A stretch of 64,000 nt of DNA from NCBI RefSeq assembly GCF_004335015.1, contig NZ_RQRU01000001.1:124001-188000 (forward strand), read 5' to 3'. The position numbers and the translations under genes are program-made. The stretch is from Psychrobacter pygoscelis. Lineage in GTDB: Bacteria; Pseudomonadota; Gammaproteobacteria; Pseudomonadales; Moraxellaceae. The notes below the pieces were generated by a model. It searched no databases and was not told the DNA's origin. It saw nothing but the letters and a program-made list of their open reading frames with translations. Positions 49,120-59,009 of this stretch are shown here, piece after piece. The first letter of the stretch is position 1. The number at the start of each line of letters is the position of its first letter.

Positions 49120-50211
49120 ATGGCAGATGAGCTGCTTGAAGAAGAAGCAGACGAGCGATTAGATAATGACTTAGCAGAACAAGCCAATAGCGACCAAGAT
49201 GCAGTGGTTAATAAAACTACTGTAGTGGATGAAACGACCACACCCAATGAGACTGCCACGCTAAGCTATTCTCCAACAGAAATGACAGATACGCTACCGC
49301 AAACTCTTTTACCCAGCGCCCCATTAAATGATAATACGCCTATGACCCAAGATATCTCTAGTCTTCCTAATGCTGCTTTTGCTGAGCCGCAGCGCCAAGA
49401 AGTCACTCAAGCTAATGACAGGCATGACATAAGTGACACGCCAGTTGCTTTCGATGGTGATACTAGCCGCGCCAATCCGCACTTTGTACCGCTACTGCCC
49501 GACCCTATCAATCAGGGCAAAGATGCCCGGCAGCTGATTATGGATACAGAGACCACGGGGTTAGATGCGAGTAAAGGTGACCGTATTATTGAAGTCGGTA
49601 TTGTGGAGATGGTCGGTCGCAAATTTACCGGTGAGAAGCTACACGTCTACATCAACCCAGAACGTGGTATGGATGAGGATGCTATCCGCATTCATGGGAT
49701 CTCTGAGGCGTTCTTGCAAGATAAGCCTAAATTCGCCGACGTCGCACAGCAGCTATTTGACTTCATGGCAGGTGCAGAGGTCATTGCGCACAACGCCCCA
49801 TTTGATATTGGCTTTTTGACTATGGAGTTTGATAAAGTCGGCTTAACAGGCTTCGCTGACGCGGTCCAAGTCACTGACTCACTAGTGATGGCCAAGCATC
49901 AATATCCAGGTCAAAGAAACACTCTAGATGCACTGGTCAAACGCCTTAATGTCGGTAAACAAGATCGAACCTTTCACGGTGCATTACTCGATGCTGAGAT
50001 TTTAGCTGAAGTATATTTGGCCATGACCGGTGGTCAGGTTGCCCTTGCTATCGATGAAGAAAACTATAGTGAAGGTGGCGGCGCTCATGCTCGCTTTGAG
50101 CATCTTGCTAGCAAGCTAGTGACCTCCTCTACCGACGTAGCGGCACATCAAGCTTGGCTCAATGAGCTAAATCAACAGTACCCAGCGCTCAACGAGGTTT
50201 GGGATGCTTAG
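49120..50211 (+). CDS. dnaQ: DNA polymerase III epsilon subunit (3'-5' exonuclease), with long acidic N-extension
   Basis: DnaQ is the proofreading exonuclease of the replicative polymerase. The exonuclease domain covers about 138-310, with ExoI DTETTGLD, ExoII AHNAPFDIGFL and ExoIII-epsilon HGALLDAEIL. About 130 residues precede it, rich in Asp, Glu, Thr and Asn. The ATG at 49120 has no good ribosome binding site, and the same frame stays open upstream to 49057 with protein-like content ([18 protein letters not shown]). The real protein may therefore be the C-terminal half of an RNase HI-DnaQ fusion made through the A10 run. rnhA and dnaQ are also neighbours, though divergent, in E. coli. 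Confidence 0.93.
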   Translation: MADELLEEEADERLDNDLAEQANSDQDAVVNKTTVVDETTTPNETATLSYSPTEMTDTLPQTLLPSAPLNDNTPMTQDISSLPNAAFAEPQRQEVTQANDRHDISDTPVAFDGDTSRANPHFVPLLPDPINQGKDARQLIMDTETTGLDASKGDRIIEVGIVEMVGRKFTGEKLHVYINPERGMDEDAIRIHGISEAFLQDKPKFADVAQQLFDFMAGAEVIAHNAPFDIGFLTMEFDKVGLTGFADAVQVTDSLVMAKHQYPGQRNTLDALVKRLNVGKQDRTFHGALLDAEILAEVYLAMTGGQVALAIDEENYSEGGGAHARFEHLASKLVTSSTDVAAHQAWLNELNQQYPALNEVWDA

Positions 50212-50912
50212 GGTTTAATGCTTATTAGGGCTGTCTAGATTTATCTTTGCCAGTCACTACTAATTTATGGCGATCAATATCATACTCTTAGCTTGTAGTG
50301 ATATTATTAAGGCTAGGATTAGCAATGATCGCTATCAATTAACAATGGCAAGTTTGACTGAGCTAAATTTTATAGCCTTAGGGGTCATAAGCTGATTGTA
50401 GATAGGTAGATAGATTGTATCTAGAGCTGTTGAATACTAATGAGCAAAATGCTGTAATGAGGGTTGAATGATGATGCCAAGCAACCCATTATCTATTGTA
50501 ATTACCGTCGATTTAAGCCATAAATCATTGACCAGAAGGTTAATTAAACATTAGCTTAATACCTCATAGACATTACTTTAGAGTAGGTAACTGATAAAAT
50601 GTTAACAGCAGGCCGCCACAAGCTTAGTATCTAATTGATGACTAACCTAAAAATCCGTCAGGGCAGATAACCATAGTTATCCTAGCTACTGTTCAGTGGC
50701 TTTGCAGTGGATTAACTCTATAAGTCTGCGATGAAACACCTCATATAGTGCTTATTAGATAATTATTTTAATCTGGGATAATATGCAGATAAATAACCAC
50801 CAGAACATCTAGTGGCCGACTCATCAAGGTAAGATGTCATTACAAAGTCAAAACCTAAAGTGCCAGAACAATTTTTATAATATCCTCAACTCTATTGCTC
50901 CACTAAACTTAA
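50212..50912. other. Long intergenic region, no gene seen
   Basis: About 700 bases between dnaQ and fimL. Short frames have no support. The imperfect pair ATAGTTATCC (50673) and GGATTAACTCTAT (ending 50721) could be a collapsed copy of the palindromic element but is too weak to call. Confidence 0.4.
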
Positions 50913-50927
50913 TTGGAATCTTTTACT

Positions 50928-52619
50928 ATGCTGCAGCCATCCGCAACCAACCACCATACCGACGAGCTAGTGCTTTCTGCAACTAACTTTGACCTACCCT
51001 CTTTGCACTTGCTGCGTAGTGAAATTGATGTGGCGTTAAAAGATGCTGAAATTCATTTAAGTGAGTTTAACGATGATAGCGATCAGGCACCTTTATTGCT
51101 CGACTCTATTGAAGTGTTAAATCAATTGTCTGCCATTTTAGACCTTATTTACTTACGTGGTGCCAGTCATCTGTCCCAAGCCATTGCTGTTGGTCTGCAG
51201 CAGTTATACGACAATGGTGATAATAACGACGACGAGCTTATCTTAGATCTTTCAGAGGCGATCATGACCCTTGATCGTTATATAGAGTTTGTACTATTAA
51301 AAGAGACCTTTGAGCCATCATTACTGCTACCTATTATCAATAAGCTATACTCGCACCTCAACAAAACGCCTCTAGAAGATGGGTATTTTAATAAGATAAA
51401 TAATACTCGCGTCTCTATTGTCAATCCTGCACAGAATTATCAGTCTCTATCAAGCCTCGATATTGATACTAAGTTGTTAAGTACAGCTTACCGTGCTGGT
51501 TTGGGTGTGGTCCTGACCAATCAAGATGGTCAAGTCACCGCTGCTGAACAAAAGAAGCTGACTGCCATGACCTCTGCTTGTGCACTTATAGCCGCCAAGT
51601 CAGACTCACTGTTTTGGCAAGCGGCAACTGCTGTAGTCAGTGATATTGCCGACAGCCTACCCCTTAGCAATACTTACAAGCGCACATTGATATTCTTAGA
51701 GCAACAGTTCCATGACTATCTACCTGTCAGCGACAATCGCTTTGCAGATTTGGTCAGCTTAGCCTGTCAGCGTGACCATAAATTGGCACAAAGTATTCAA
51801 CAAAAATACGCTGATAGACGTCTTGATGACAATCAGCGTACACAAATGAAGCGCTTCTTATTTGGTCCTGATCGTAAGGTCATAGATACCTTAAATGACT
51901 TGATCCAAAATGAGATTAGCACTATCAAAGAAAAGGTCGATAATTTAGTGCGCAATGAGGGCCTTCAAGCTGACGCACCTAATGCAGCGCAGATAGCCGA
52001 TGATATTCTAGCTCTTGGCAAAGCTATGAAGCTGTTAGGGCTTCATGATGCCACTGACGCCTTAACCCAAGCTGCTTCAGCGCTCAAAGCTTGGCAGACC
52101 CCGACACCAGAAGACTTTGACCAATTACTTGCGTCAATGATGGTGGCAGAAAATGCTTCGATATTTATGACTAAGTCGCACACACCGGGTGCTGTTAACC
52201 TGCCACTGCACAATCACAATATCTCTTTACACCAGCTTGATACTGCTTATGACACCCTCATTCTTGAGAGCCGCGCTAGTATTGTACAAATTGAGCAAGC
52301 TATCAGCGAATATCTAGCTGACCCTAGCCATGATAAACAGATTATCTCAAATCTACCTCTGATGATGCAGCAAGTCGCCGGAGCGATTCGCTTTTTACAG
52401 CTGCCAGACGCCGCTAGCATGCTCTGTCGGCTTGCCAGCTTTACTGAAGACCATGTTGTGGCCGCGACCTCAGCTGTCGATGAAGAGACTTTTGCGCAGA
52501 TAGCCAACGTGGTAATGGCAGTAGACTACCATCTCGAAGGCTTTGAGAATAATCATCCTGCCGGCAAACAAGCCATGGTGATCGGTCAGCATAGCTTAAG
52601 CAAGCTACTGGCTGCTTAA
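50928..52619 (+). CDS. fimL: FimL-like twitching motility regulator (ChpA N-terminal homologue)
   Basis: This 563-residue all-alpha protein resembles FimL of Pseudomonas aeruginosa, a scaffold that looks like the N-terminal Hpt part of ChpA without phosphorylatable His. It links the Chp system, Vfr/cAMP and type IV pili. The N-terminal block TNFDLPSLHLLRSEIDVAL and the C-terminal second domain (about 430-560) fit. The ATG at 50928 is preferred to a TTG at 50913. The gene is followed 58 bases later by nudC, an adjacency that I believe recurs in Moraxellaceae. pilF earlier in the window supports a piliated organism. Confidence 0.75.
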   Translation: MLQPSATNHHTDELVLSATNFDLPSLHLLRSEIDVALKDAEIHLSEFNDDSDQAPLLLDSIEVLNQLSAILDLIYLRGASHLSQAIAVGLQQLYDNGDNNDDELILDLSEAIMTLDRYIEFVLLKETFEPSLLLPIINKLYSHLNKTPLEDGYFNKINNTRVSIVNPAQNYQSLSSLDIDTKLLSTAYRAGLGVVLTNQDGQVTAAEQKKLTAMTSACALIAAKSDSLFWQAATAVVSDIADSLPLSNTYKRTLIFLEQQFHDYLPVSDNRFADLVSLACQRDHKLAQSIQQKYADRRLDDNQRTQMKRFLFGPDRKVIDTLNDLIQNEISTIKEKVDNLVRNEGLQADAPNAAQIADDILALGKAMKLLGLHDATDALTQAASALKAWQTPTPEDFDQLLASMMVAENASIFMTKSHTPGAVNLPLHNHNISLHQLDTAYDTLILESRASIVQIEQAISEYLADPSHDKQIISNLPLMMQQVAGAIRFLQLPDAASMLCRLASFTEDHVVAATSAVDEETFAQIANVVMAVDYHLEGFENNHPAGKQAMVIGQHSLSKLLAA

Positions 52620-52677
52620 GCTATGCCCACCCTAAAAACATCAGGGCACAATAAGAGAGCAAAGTAAGAGAGCAATA

Positions 52678-53577
52678 ATGATATCCGCCTTAGTCATAGA
52701 TGGTGATCAAATCTTATGTGAAAAAACGGCAACCGATTGGTTGCCGTTTGGTTTAAACATACCTGCATCCAGTGACGATCATAAACTTTCAGTAATGGAG
52801 TCAGAAGAGGCCGTTAATTCAGAAGGGTTTATTTCGCTCCATCCTACCGATCATGGGCAAAATCAAGCAAAAAATCTAAAGGCTCAAAGTAGCGATCGCA
52901 TCAGTGCTGCTGTAAGTTTGGATTACCTTAGAGCGCGCCATCTTACTGTACCCAAGTCCGCAAGCTTTATACCTTTTCGTAAGCTAATCATGAGCTTACC
53001 CACCGCCTACTATCAAGACTTAAGTGCGGCGATGCAGCTACTACGCTGGCAGGCACACACTCGCTTTTGTAGTCGCTGCGCCGCAGCGCTGACTCCTCAT
53101 CCCTCTGAGCGCGCTTTACTTTGCGCCAACTGTAAGCTTACTCACTATCCTAGGATTCAGCCTTGTGTCATTACTGTAGTTACCCGCGCTAATCCACAGA
53201 CTGGTGTCACTCAGATTCTACTGGCGCATCATCATCGCTATGGCAAGCCTGATACCGATCCACAATACGGTCTTATTGCTGGTTTTGTAGAAGTCGGTGA
53301 AAGTCTTGAGCAGGCCGTTCAGCGCGAGATTAACGAAGAGGTGGGACTGGCTGTCAGCAATATTCGCTACTTAGGCAGTCAGCAGTGGCCTTATCCGTCC
53401 AACCTAATGGCGGCGTTCCAAGCCGAATTTGACTCCGGTGATATTTGCGTAGAGCTGGCAGAGCTGTCACACGCTGACTTTTTTGATATTACTGACTTAC
53501 CAAAGATACCCTCTAAAGGCTCTATTGCTTTTGAGATAATCCAGCAAGTTATTGAGCAAGATCGGCATTCAGTTTGA
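52678..53577 (+). CDS. nudC: NAD+ diphosphatase / NAD-capped RNA decapping enzyme NudC
   Basis: The 299-residue protein has the NudC zinc ribbon (FCSRCAAALTPHPSERALLC then ANC), the block THYPRIQPCVI and a Nudix box (GFVEVGESLEQAVQREINEEVG). NudC hydrolyses NADH or removes NAD caps from RNA. The SQQWPYPSNLMAAF motif (SQPWPFPxS type) marks the NADH-specific subfamily. GAGAG precedes the ATG. It may be cotranscribed with fimL. Confidence 0.94.
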   Translation: MISALVIDGDQILCEKTATDWLPFGLNIPASSDDHKLSVMESEEAVNSEGFISLHPTDHGQNQAKNLKAQSSDRISAAVSLDYLRARHLTVPKSASFIPFRKLIMSLPTAYYQDLSAAMQLLRWQAHTRFCSRCAAALTPHPSERALLCANCKLTHYPRIQPCVITVVTRANPQTGVTQILLAHHHRYGKPDTDPQYGLIAGFVEVGESLEQAVQREINEEVGLAVSNIRYLGSQQWPYPSNLMAAFQAEFDSGDICVELAELSHADFFDITDLPKIPSKGSIAFEIIQQVIEQDRHSV

Positions 53578-53773
53578 TTGAGCCTAGTGGCCTCTATCCT
53601 TTTACTCTGACTTCTATGTCACTGTGTTATTCTTTATAATGCCTACCTCTTTACTACCATAGTCATCTTATTGGTCACGTTACGCTAGCAAGATGACTAA
53701 ATAGTTCAACACACTCAATGCGCTCTAGTAACTCATTTTATTCCGACGACTTCACAGGTGATATACTTATTTA

Positions 53774-54652
53774 ATGACGGATACTCTCCATTCGGCCCAT
53801 TCAGCCCAAACCCCAGCTCGTATTCCTATTATTGAGGAGCGACTCACAGGCTTGCCTCTCTTATTCGATAGCCTACAGCTTGAGTCATTATCGACCCAAG
53901 CTCAGAAGCTCATCGCGCAGATTGACGCCTGCTTGCCGCAGACGCAGTGTGGTCTTTGTGACCATCCAGATGGTTGTCTGCCCTACGCGACTGCCATAGT
54001 TACTCAGCATGAGCCGTTCAATAAGTGTGTGCCAGGTGGCCAACCAGTGACCGATGCTCTAGCTCAACTACTGGGTCAAGAGACGCTGCCTGCTGCACCA
54101 TCCAAATGGAAGACTGACGAGATATCTGGCCGACCTGTCGAGGTGCGGGCTGTCATTAGAGAAGCCGATTGTATCGGCTGCACCAAATGTATCCCAGCCT
54201 GCCCTGTCGATGCTATTGTCGGTACGGGTAAACACATGCATACTATCTTTACTGACTTGTGTACCGGCTGCGAGCTATGCCTGCCGCCTTGTCCTGTTGA
54301 CTGCATAGACTTGATTGAAGTCGAGCATTCACCGACTGAGCTAGAGCGAGCTCAAGAGCAAGCTCATTTACGCCAGCGCTATCATACGCATTTAGACCGT
54401 GTGGCGGAGCAAATGACCAACCGATCTCGCGCCAAACCTGTCGTCAGTATGGTGGAGGCCAAGCTTGGTAATGTTGCGAATCAAGCCATCGATATTGATG
54501 CAGCTGAAGCCAAATCAACGATTGCCGCTGCTAAGCTGCGAACCAAGATCAAAAAACTAGATAAGCAGCTAAGCGTCCGCCCTAACCCTGCCAAGCAAGC
54601 TGAACGCGAGCGCCTGCAAGCTGAGCTTGAGACCCTGCTAGATGAGGCATAG
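53774..54652 (+). CDS. RnfB/RsxB-like ferredoxin subunit, soluble orphan form
   Basis: The 292-residue protein has the RnfB-type 4Fe-4S domain (TQCGLCDHPDGCLPYA..KCVPGG) and two ferredoxin clusters (CIGCTKCIPACPVD and CTGCELCLPPCPVD). A charged helical C-terminus follows. Standard RnfB begins with a transmembrane helix; here the first 55 residues are hydrophilic, so it should be soluble. None of rnfA, C, D, G or E is nearby, but nth follows, as at the end of the E. coli rsx operon. It may supply electrons to another partner. The ribosome binding site is weak. Confidence 0.85.
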   Translation: MTDTLHSAHSAQTPARIPIIEERLTGLPLLFDSLQLESLSTQAQKLIAQIDACLPQTQCGLCDHPDGCLPYATAIVTQHEPFNKCVPGGQPVTDALAQLLGQETLPAAPSKWKTDEISGRPVEVRAVIREADCIGCTKCIPACPVDAIVGTGKHMHTIFTDLCTGCELCLPPCPVDCIDLIEVEHSPTELERAQEQAHLRQRYHTHLDRVAEQMTNRSRAKPVVSMVEAKLGNVANQAIDIDAAEAKSTIAAAKLRTKIKKLDKQLSVRPNPAKQAERERLQAELETLLDEA

Positions 54653-54841
54653 CCAGCTAGACCTTTAAATGCTCAGACACACATTCATGACGTCCCTGAT
54701 TAACGATAGCTTATTGAGATAAGCCTCATTAAAATACTTTTATTGACCACAGCCAGCTGATGTACTGTCACTCTTACCAACAGTTTGCTTGTAAGAGTAA
54801 CACTCACATTGCCCGCTTAACTCTTATAATAAGATCACCGT

Positions 54842-55537
54842 ATGCCAAAACCTGTCATCCCTAAGACTGCTCAAACACCGCCATCTCGCCGTTTGCCCAA
54901 CCGCAATGTGCGGCCATTTTTTGAAAAGTTGGCCGCTACCATAGACGAGCCTGTAACTGAGCTTGAATTCAGTAGCAACTTTGAGCTATTAATAGCTGTC
55001 ATGCTATCGGCGCAAGCCACCGATGTCAGCGTCAATATCGCTACCAAAAAACTCTTTCCAGTAGCCAACACCCCCGAGGCGATTTTGGCTCTAGGAGAGG
55101 ACGGTTTAAAGACATATATCAAGACCATAGGCCTCTATAACTCAAAGGCCAAAAACGTCATTAAGACGTGCCGCGACTTGATCGAAAAACACAATAGCGA
55201 AGTACCAGATACGCGAAAAGAGCTTGAAGCACTCGCCGGTGTCGGTCGTAAAACGGCTAATGTGGTACTAAATACCGCCTTTGGTCAGCCTACTATGGCA
55301 GTCGATACCCATATATTTAGAGTCAGTAATCGTACTGGCTTAGCGACTGGAAAGACGGTACTAGCGGTTGAGAAAAAGCTGGTTGAGCGCATTCCGGATG
55401 ACTTCATCGTCGATGCCCATCACTATTTAATCTTACATGGCCGCTATACTTGTCAGGCCCGAACCCCCAAATGCGGAGCTTGTCCTGTCTTTGAAGAGTG
55501 TATGTTTAAGGATAAAATGAAGTTTGCGGAGATCTAA
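54842..55537 (+). CDS. nth: Endonuclease III
   Basis: Nth is a DNA glycosylase/AP lyase for oxidised pyrimidines. The 231-residue protein has the helix-hairpin-helix with catalytic Lys (LAGVGRKTANVVLN), the catalytic Asp (VDTHIFRVSNR) and the C-terminal 4Fe-4S motif CX6CX2CX5C (CQARTPKCGACPVFEEC). An N-terminal extension of about 20 basic residues is present. It lies 190 bases after the RnfB-like gene. Confidence 0.96.
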   Translation: MPKPVIPKTAQTPPSRRLPNRNVRPFFEKLAATIDEPVTELEFSSNFELLIAVMLSAQATDVSVNIATKKLFPVANTPEAILALGEDGLKTYIKTIGLYNSKAKNVIKTCRDLIEKHNSEVPDTRKELEALAGVGRKTANVVLNTAFGQPTMAVDTHIFRVSNRTGLATGKTVLAVEKKLVERIPDDFIVDAHHYLILHGRYTCQARTPKCGACPVFEECMFKDKMKFAEI

Positions 55538-55688
55538 CTGTCTAACTGTTGTTTACTAACTATTTTTCGACCACCATTTTTTGCTAACCCTATTTTAAGT
55601 CAGCCAATAGTGACAATCGATACGCCCTAGTATGTCTTGTACTAGCATAAAACCATTGAACTGCTGTACCTAACCTTTGGGATAGCTA

Positions 55689-56285
55689 ATGCAAACCATT
55701 ACCGCTTTAGTATTTAATAACTTTGAGACCCTAGATCTTTATGGTGTGGTCGAGATGTTTGGTCGATTGCCCAAGCAGTATCGACTCCAATTTGCCTCTA
55801 TCTCGGGTAGTCTTATTCACAACCACCATGGTGTGACTCTACCCACTACTGCGATAGCATCGCTAGAGTACCCCACTGATGTCCTGCTGATAGTCGGTGG
55901 TCCTGGGACTCGCGATCTTGTTCATGATAGCGAATTTTTGTACGAGCTTTCTTGTTTTAGTCATACGGCTAACTGGGTACTTAGCGTCTGTACAGGCAGT
56001 GCCTTATTAGCCAAAGCGGGAGTGTTAGACGGGTTAAGAGCGACCTCGAATAAACGCGCTTGGCAATGGGTAATCTCGCAATCAGACAGTGTCGTCTGGC
56101 AGCCTCAAGCCCGATGGGTAGTTGATGATAAGTTTTATACCTCCTCGGGGGTCAGTGCAGGTATGGATATGACGCTCGGCTTTATCGCTGATAGACATGG
56201 TGTAGGTACTGCTCGACAGATAGCCTATGATGTTGAGTACCGTTGGCACGAAGATCGCCACAATGATGAATTTTGTCCGCGGTAG
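55689..56285 (+). CDS. DJ-1/PfpI family protein
   Basis: The 198-residue protein has a class I glutamine amidotransferase-like fold of the DJ-1/PfpI type. The nucleophile Cys lies in the elbow SVCTGSALLAKAGVL, and the start ALVFNNFETLDLYG and GGPGTRDL are typical. It lacks the AraC-type DNA-binding domain of related regulators. Possible roles are isonitrile hydratase-like or chaperone/glyoxalase; the substrate is unknown. GGGAT lies upstream of the ATG. Confidence 0.85.
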   Translation: MQTITALVFNNFETLDLYGVVEMFGRLPKQYRLQFASISGSLIHNHHGVTLPTTAIASLEYPTDVLLIVGGPGTRDLVHDSEFLYELSCFSHTANWVLSVCTGSALLAKAGVLDGLRATSNKRAWQWVISQSDSVVWQPQARWVVDDKFYTSSGVSAGMDMTLGFIADRHGVGTARQIAYDVEYRWHEDRHNDEFCPR

Positions 56286-56433
56286 TTTAAAAGGCTTTCA
56301 CTAGAGTTTTACCTCATTTCACGTTAAAATACGCTACTTTTACTGATTTTTTCTTCGCCTGGTCTCTAGTATTCTTACTGTTATAGGATAGGTAATTAGC
56401 GGCCAGTGCCTGCAAATAAGCGACTTCCTGATT

Positions 56434-57600
56434 ATGCGTGATTACCAACTGTTTACCTCCGAATCTGTTAGTGAAGGCCATCCTGATAAAATGGCTGACC
56501 AAATATCTGACGCCCTTCTTGATGCCATTTTGCGTGAAGACTTACATGCACGAGTAGCCTGCGAGACCTTGGTCAAGACAGGAGCGGTGGTGTTAGCGGG
56601 CGAGATATCGACCACGGCCAATATAGATATTGAGCGAATCGTCCGGGATACGGTCAATGGCATCGGTTATCACCATTCAGATTTAGGCTTTGATGGTGAG
56701 ACCTGTGCGGTAATCAATATGATCGGTAAGCAGTCACCAGAGATCGCTCAAGGTGTGGATCGGAGCAGACCTGAAGACCAAGGCGCTGGCGATCAAGGCT
56801 TGATGTTTGGCTATGCCAGTAATGAGACTGACGTACTAATGCCAGCACCTATTGAGTTTGCGCATCGCTTAATGGAGCGTCAATCAGAGCTACGCCGCTC
56901 TGGTGAACTACCATGGCTACGTCCGGATGCCAAAGCTCAAGTCACCGTTCAGTACGATGGCAGCCTACCATCAGCGATTGATGCTGTGGTGCTATCAACG
57001 CAGCACGACCCAAGCATCACCCAGTCTGACTTGCAAGAAGCCATTATGGAAAACATCATCAAGCATGTCCTTCCTGCCGATTTGCTTCACGCCGGTACAC
57101 GATATCATATCAACCCTACAGGTAAGTTCGTCATCGGTGGCCCCGTTGGTGACGCTGGTCTGACTGGTCGTAAGATTATCGTCGACACGTACGGCGGCAT
57201 GGCCCGTCATGGCGGCGGTGCATTTAGTGGTAAAGACCCCTCCAAAGTAGACCGCAGTGCTGCCTATGCGGGTCGCTATGTGGCGAAGAATATCGTAGCT
57301 GCAGGTCTTGCTGAGCGCTGTGAAGTTCAAATAAGCTATGCGATTGGGGTCGCTGAGCCGACCTCTATCTCGGTGAATACTTTTGGTACGGCTAAAGTCG
57401 ATCATGACACTATTATTGAGCTGATTCGCACCCATTTTGACCTGCGACCTTATGGCATCACCCATATGCTGAACCTATTACAGCCGATGTATCAACAGAC
57501 AGCGACTTATGGTCACTTTGGCCGCGAAGGCTCTGAGACGGCATTTACTTGGGAAAAAACCGATAAGGCAGAATTACTCAAAGCAGATGCAGGAATTTGA
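56434..57600 (+). CDS. metK: S-adenosylmethionine synthetase
   Basis: MetK makes S-adenosylmethionine from methionine and ATP. The 388-residue protein has [15 protein letters not shown] (metal and ATP site), [12 protein letters not shown] (signature 1) and [16 protein letters not shown] (signature 2). The length is typical. The 148-base leader shows no SAM riboswitch that I can recognise. Confidence 0.98.
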   Translation: MRDYQLFTSESVSEGHPDKMADQISDALLDAILREDLHARVACETLVKTGAVVLAGEISTTANIDIERIVRDTVNGIGYHHSDLGFDGETCAVINMIGKQSPEIAQGVDRSRPEDQGAGDQGLMFGYASNETDVLMPAPIEFAHRLMERQSELRRSGELPWLRPDAKAQVTVQYDGSLPSAIDAVVLSTQHDPSITQSDLQEAIMENIIKHVLPADLLHAGTRYHINPTGKFVIGGPVGDAGLTGRKIIVDTYGGMARHGGGAFSGKDPSKVDRSAAYAGRYVAKNIVAAGLAERCEVQISYAIGVAEPTSISVNTFGTAKVDHDTIIELIRTHFDLRPYGITHMLNLLQPMYQQTATYGHFGREGSETAFTWEKTDKAELLKADAGI

Positions 57601-57692
57601 CGGTGTAGCGCTCTATTAGACCATTTATAGTTCGCCATTTTTTCACTGTTCTTATTTTTAACTATCCTTATTGATAATACGGCAGAATCTCC

Positions 57693-58106
57693 ATGAGCAA
57701 CGATGCAATAACCCCGCAAGATTCGACGCAAAACAGCACAGCAGATAACGTGCAAAATATTGATACTGCGCTTGATAACACCTCAAATAAGGCAGCAGAA
57801 GCCGCTGAAGTTACCGCAGAGATGCAAGCTTTCTACAAGCGTGCAGATGCCGTTATTGAGCTTGCAAACTCTCAGCTAAGCCCTACTTCACATTCTGGCC
57901 AAGTTGGCGCTTCATTACTTTACGCGGCAGCACGCTACAGTGCTTCTGTTGCCTCTATTGGCTTCGTCAAAGGTGATGACTTACGTAAAGAAAAAGATGA
58001 AATTATCGACTTTTATACCAAGCAATACCGCCAAATGCTTAGTGATAATATTGATGATTATGCGCAAAACTTCGATAAATACGTCAATATCAGCAAGTCT
58101 TCGTAG
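57693..58106 (+). CDS. DUF3144 family protein
   Basis: This 137-residue cytoplasmic protein has a disordered N-terminus (about 1-45) and the DUF3144 helical domain: FYKRADAVIELANSQL, ASLLYAAARYSASVAS and YRQMLSDNIDDYAQNFDKY. The function is unknown. It follows metK by 92 bases and ends in a terminator. Confidence 0.85.
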   Translation: MSNDAITPQDSTQNSTADNVQNIDTALDNTSNKAAEAAEVTAEMQAFYKRADAVIELANSQLSPTSHSGQVGASLLYAAARYSASVASIGFVKGDDLRKEKDEIIDFYTKQYRQMLSDNIDDYAQNFDKYVNISKSS

Positions 58107-58187
58107 CCCTATTTTTTGCGTACTAATTTTTTATACTAATAATATGCTGAGCTATTTTTAAGCTTATTATTTACCGTTCGTTTTATT

Positions 58188-58217
58188 AAAGCCTGTCTTG
58201 ATGACGGGCTTTTTTAT
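58188..58217 (+). terminator. Rho-independent terminator after DUF3144 gene
   Basis: AAAGCCTGTC and GACGGGCTTT pair around TTGAT, with one G-T pair, followed by T residues. Confidence 0.85.
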
Positions 58218-58300
58218 TGAATACATTCTGACCACTTTTAGTCACTTATAAACACAGTATGATAATAAGAAAGTAACTGACGCCATTATAAGGATACTTT

Positions 58301-58717
58301 ATGCTTTTCAATGTAGGCAACAAGCTAGTCAATCCAGTCAATATAGACAGCAAGCTGGGTCAGGCACGCACTGTGTTACTTTGCTTGTCATTAGGGATTA
58401 CGCTTTGTGCCTGCAATAATATGATAACGATTCCAGCGCCAGATACGCAGCCTATCCATAGCCCAAATAGTAGTGTTCTTCATAATAGTGCCTCAGAAGT
58501 TAACCAGCCCAATAGCAAAACTAGTAATGACAATCAGGACGCCCCTTAATGTAAAGGCATGGATCGCACACCAATGATGTGTACAGCGCAATATGATCCT
58601 ATCTGTGTCAAAGTCGAGACGCCTACTGGCGTGAGCTATCAGACTGCTGGCAACTCTTGTTCAGCCTGCTTGCTGCCCAATGTCGTCAGCTATGTCGCTG
58701 GAGAGTGCGGACCATAG
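58301..58717 (+). pseudogene. Lipoprotein with Kazal-like domain, interrupted by an in-frame stop
   Basis: AAGGA precedes the ATG. The first 82 codons encode a lipoprotein signal with lipobox LCAC and an Asn/Ser/Pro-rich linker, then TAA at 58547. The same frame continues without any shift for 55 more codons, CKGMDRTPMMC and then CTAQYDPICV, YQTAGNSCSACL, YVAGEC, to TAG at 58715. The cysteine spacing and YDPIC resemble a Kazal-like domain. The simplest reading is one nonsense mutation that strands the functional domain; sequencing error or read-through are alternatives. Confidence 0.75.
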
Positions 58718-59009
58718 CCTTGATGATCTTTAGATACCGTAGCTCAGTTGGACGCAATATCAATAATAGTAAACCAACCAATTATGACGGTTTACAGTTC
58801 AGTTATACGCCTAGGACCTTATCCTATAATGCGCACAAAGAGTATTTATTAACCTTTAGCAGCCCTTAAGTTAGCTCACTAGTACAAGCTGCTCTTGGTC
58901 ATTTTTTTATCCCTCATGGGGTTTGTATACGAAATCCACAATATATAAGTCAGTGATATATAGGTAAGAAAATAACTATTGCAAATCTGTCTTTCAAAAG
59001 GATCTTATT

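Noticed and set aside
50673..50721. A further short copy of the 137-bp palindromic element
   Set aside because: Only end-like motifs match (ATAGTTATCC and GGATTAACTCTAT); the internal blocks are absent.
56286..56433. SAM riboswitch in front of metK
   Set aside because: The 148-base leader shows no conserved SAM-I, SAM-II or SAM-V core that I could recognise.
56995..57465. Minus-strand frame of 156 codons inside metK
   Set aside because: It is a shadow of a highly conserved gene, with no start signals.
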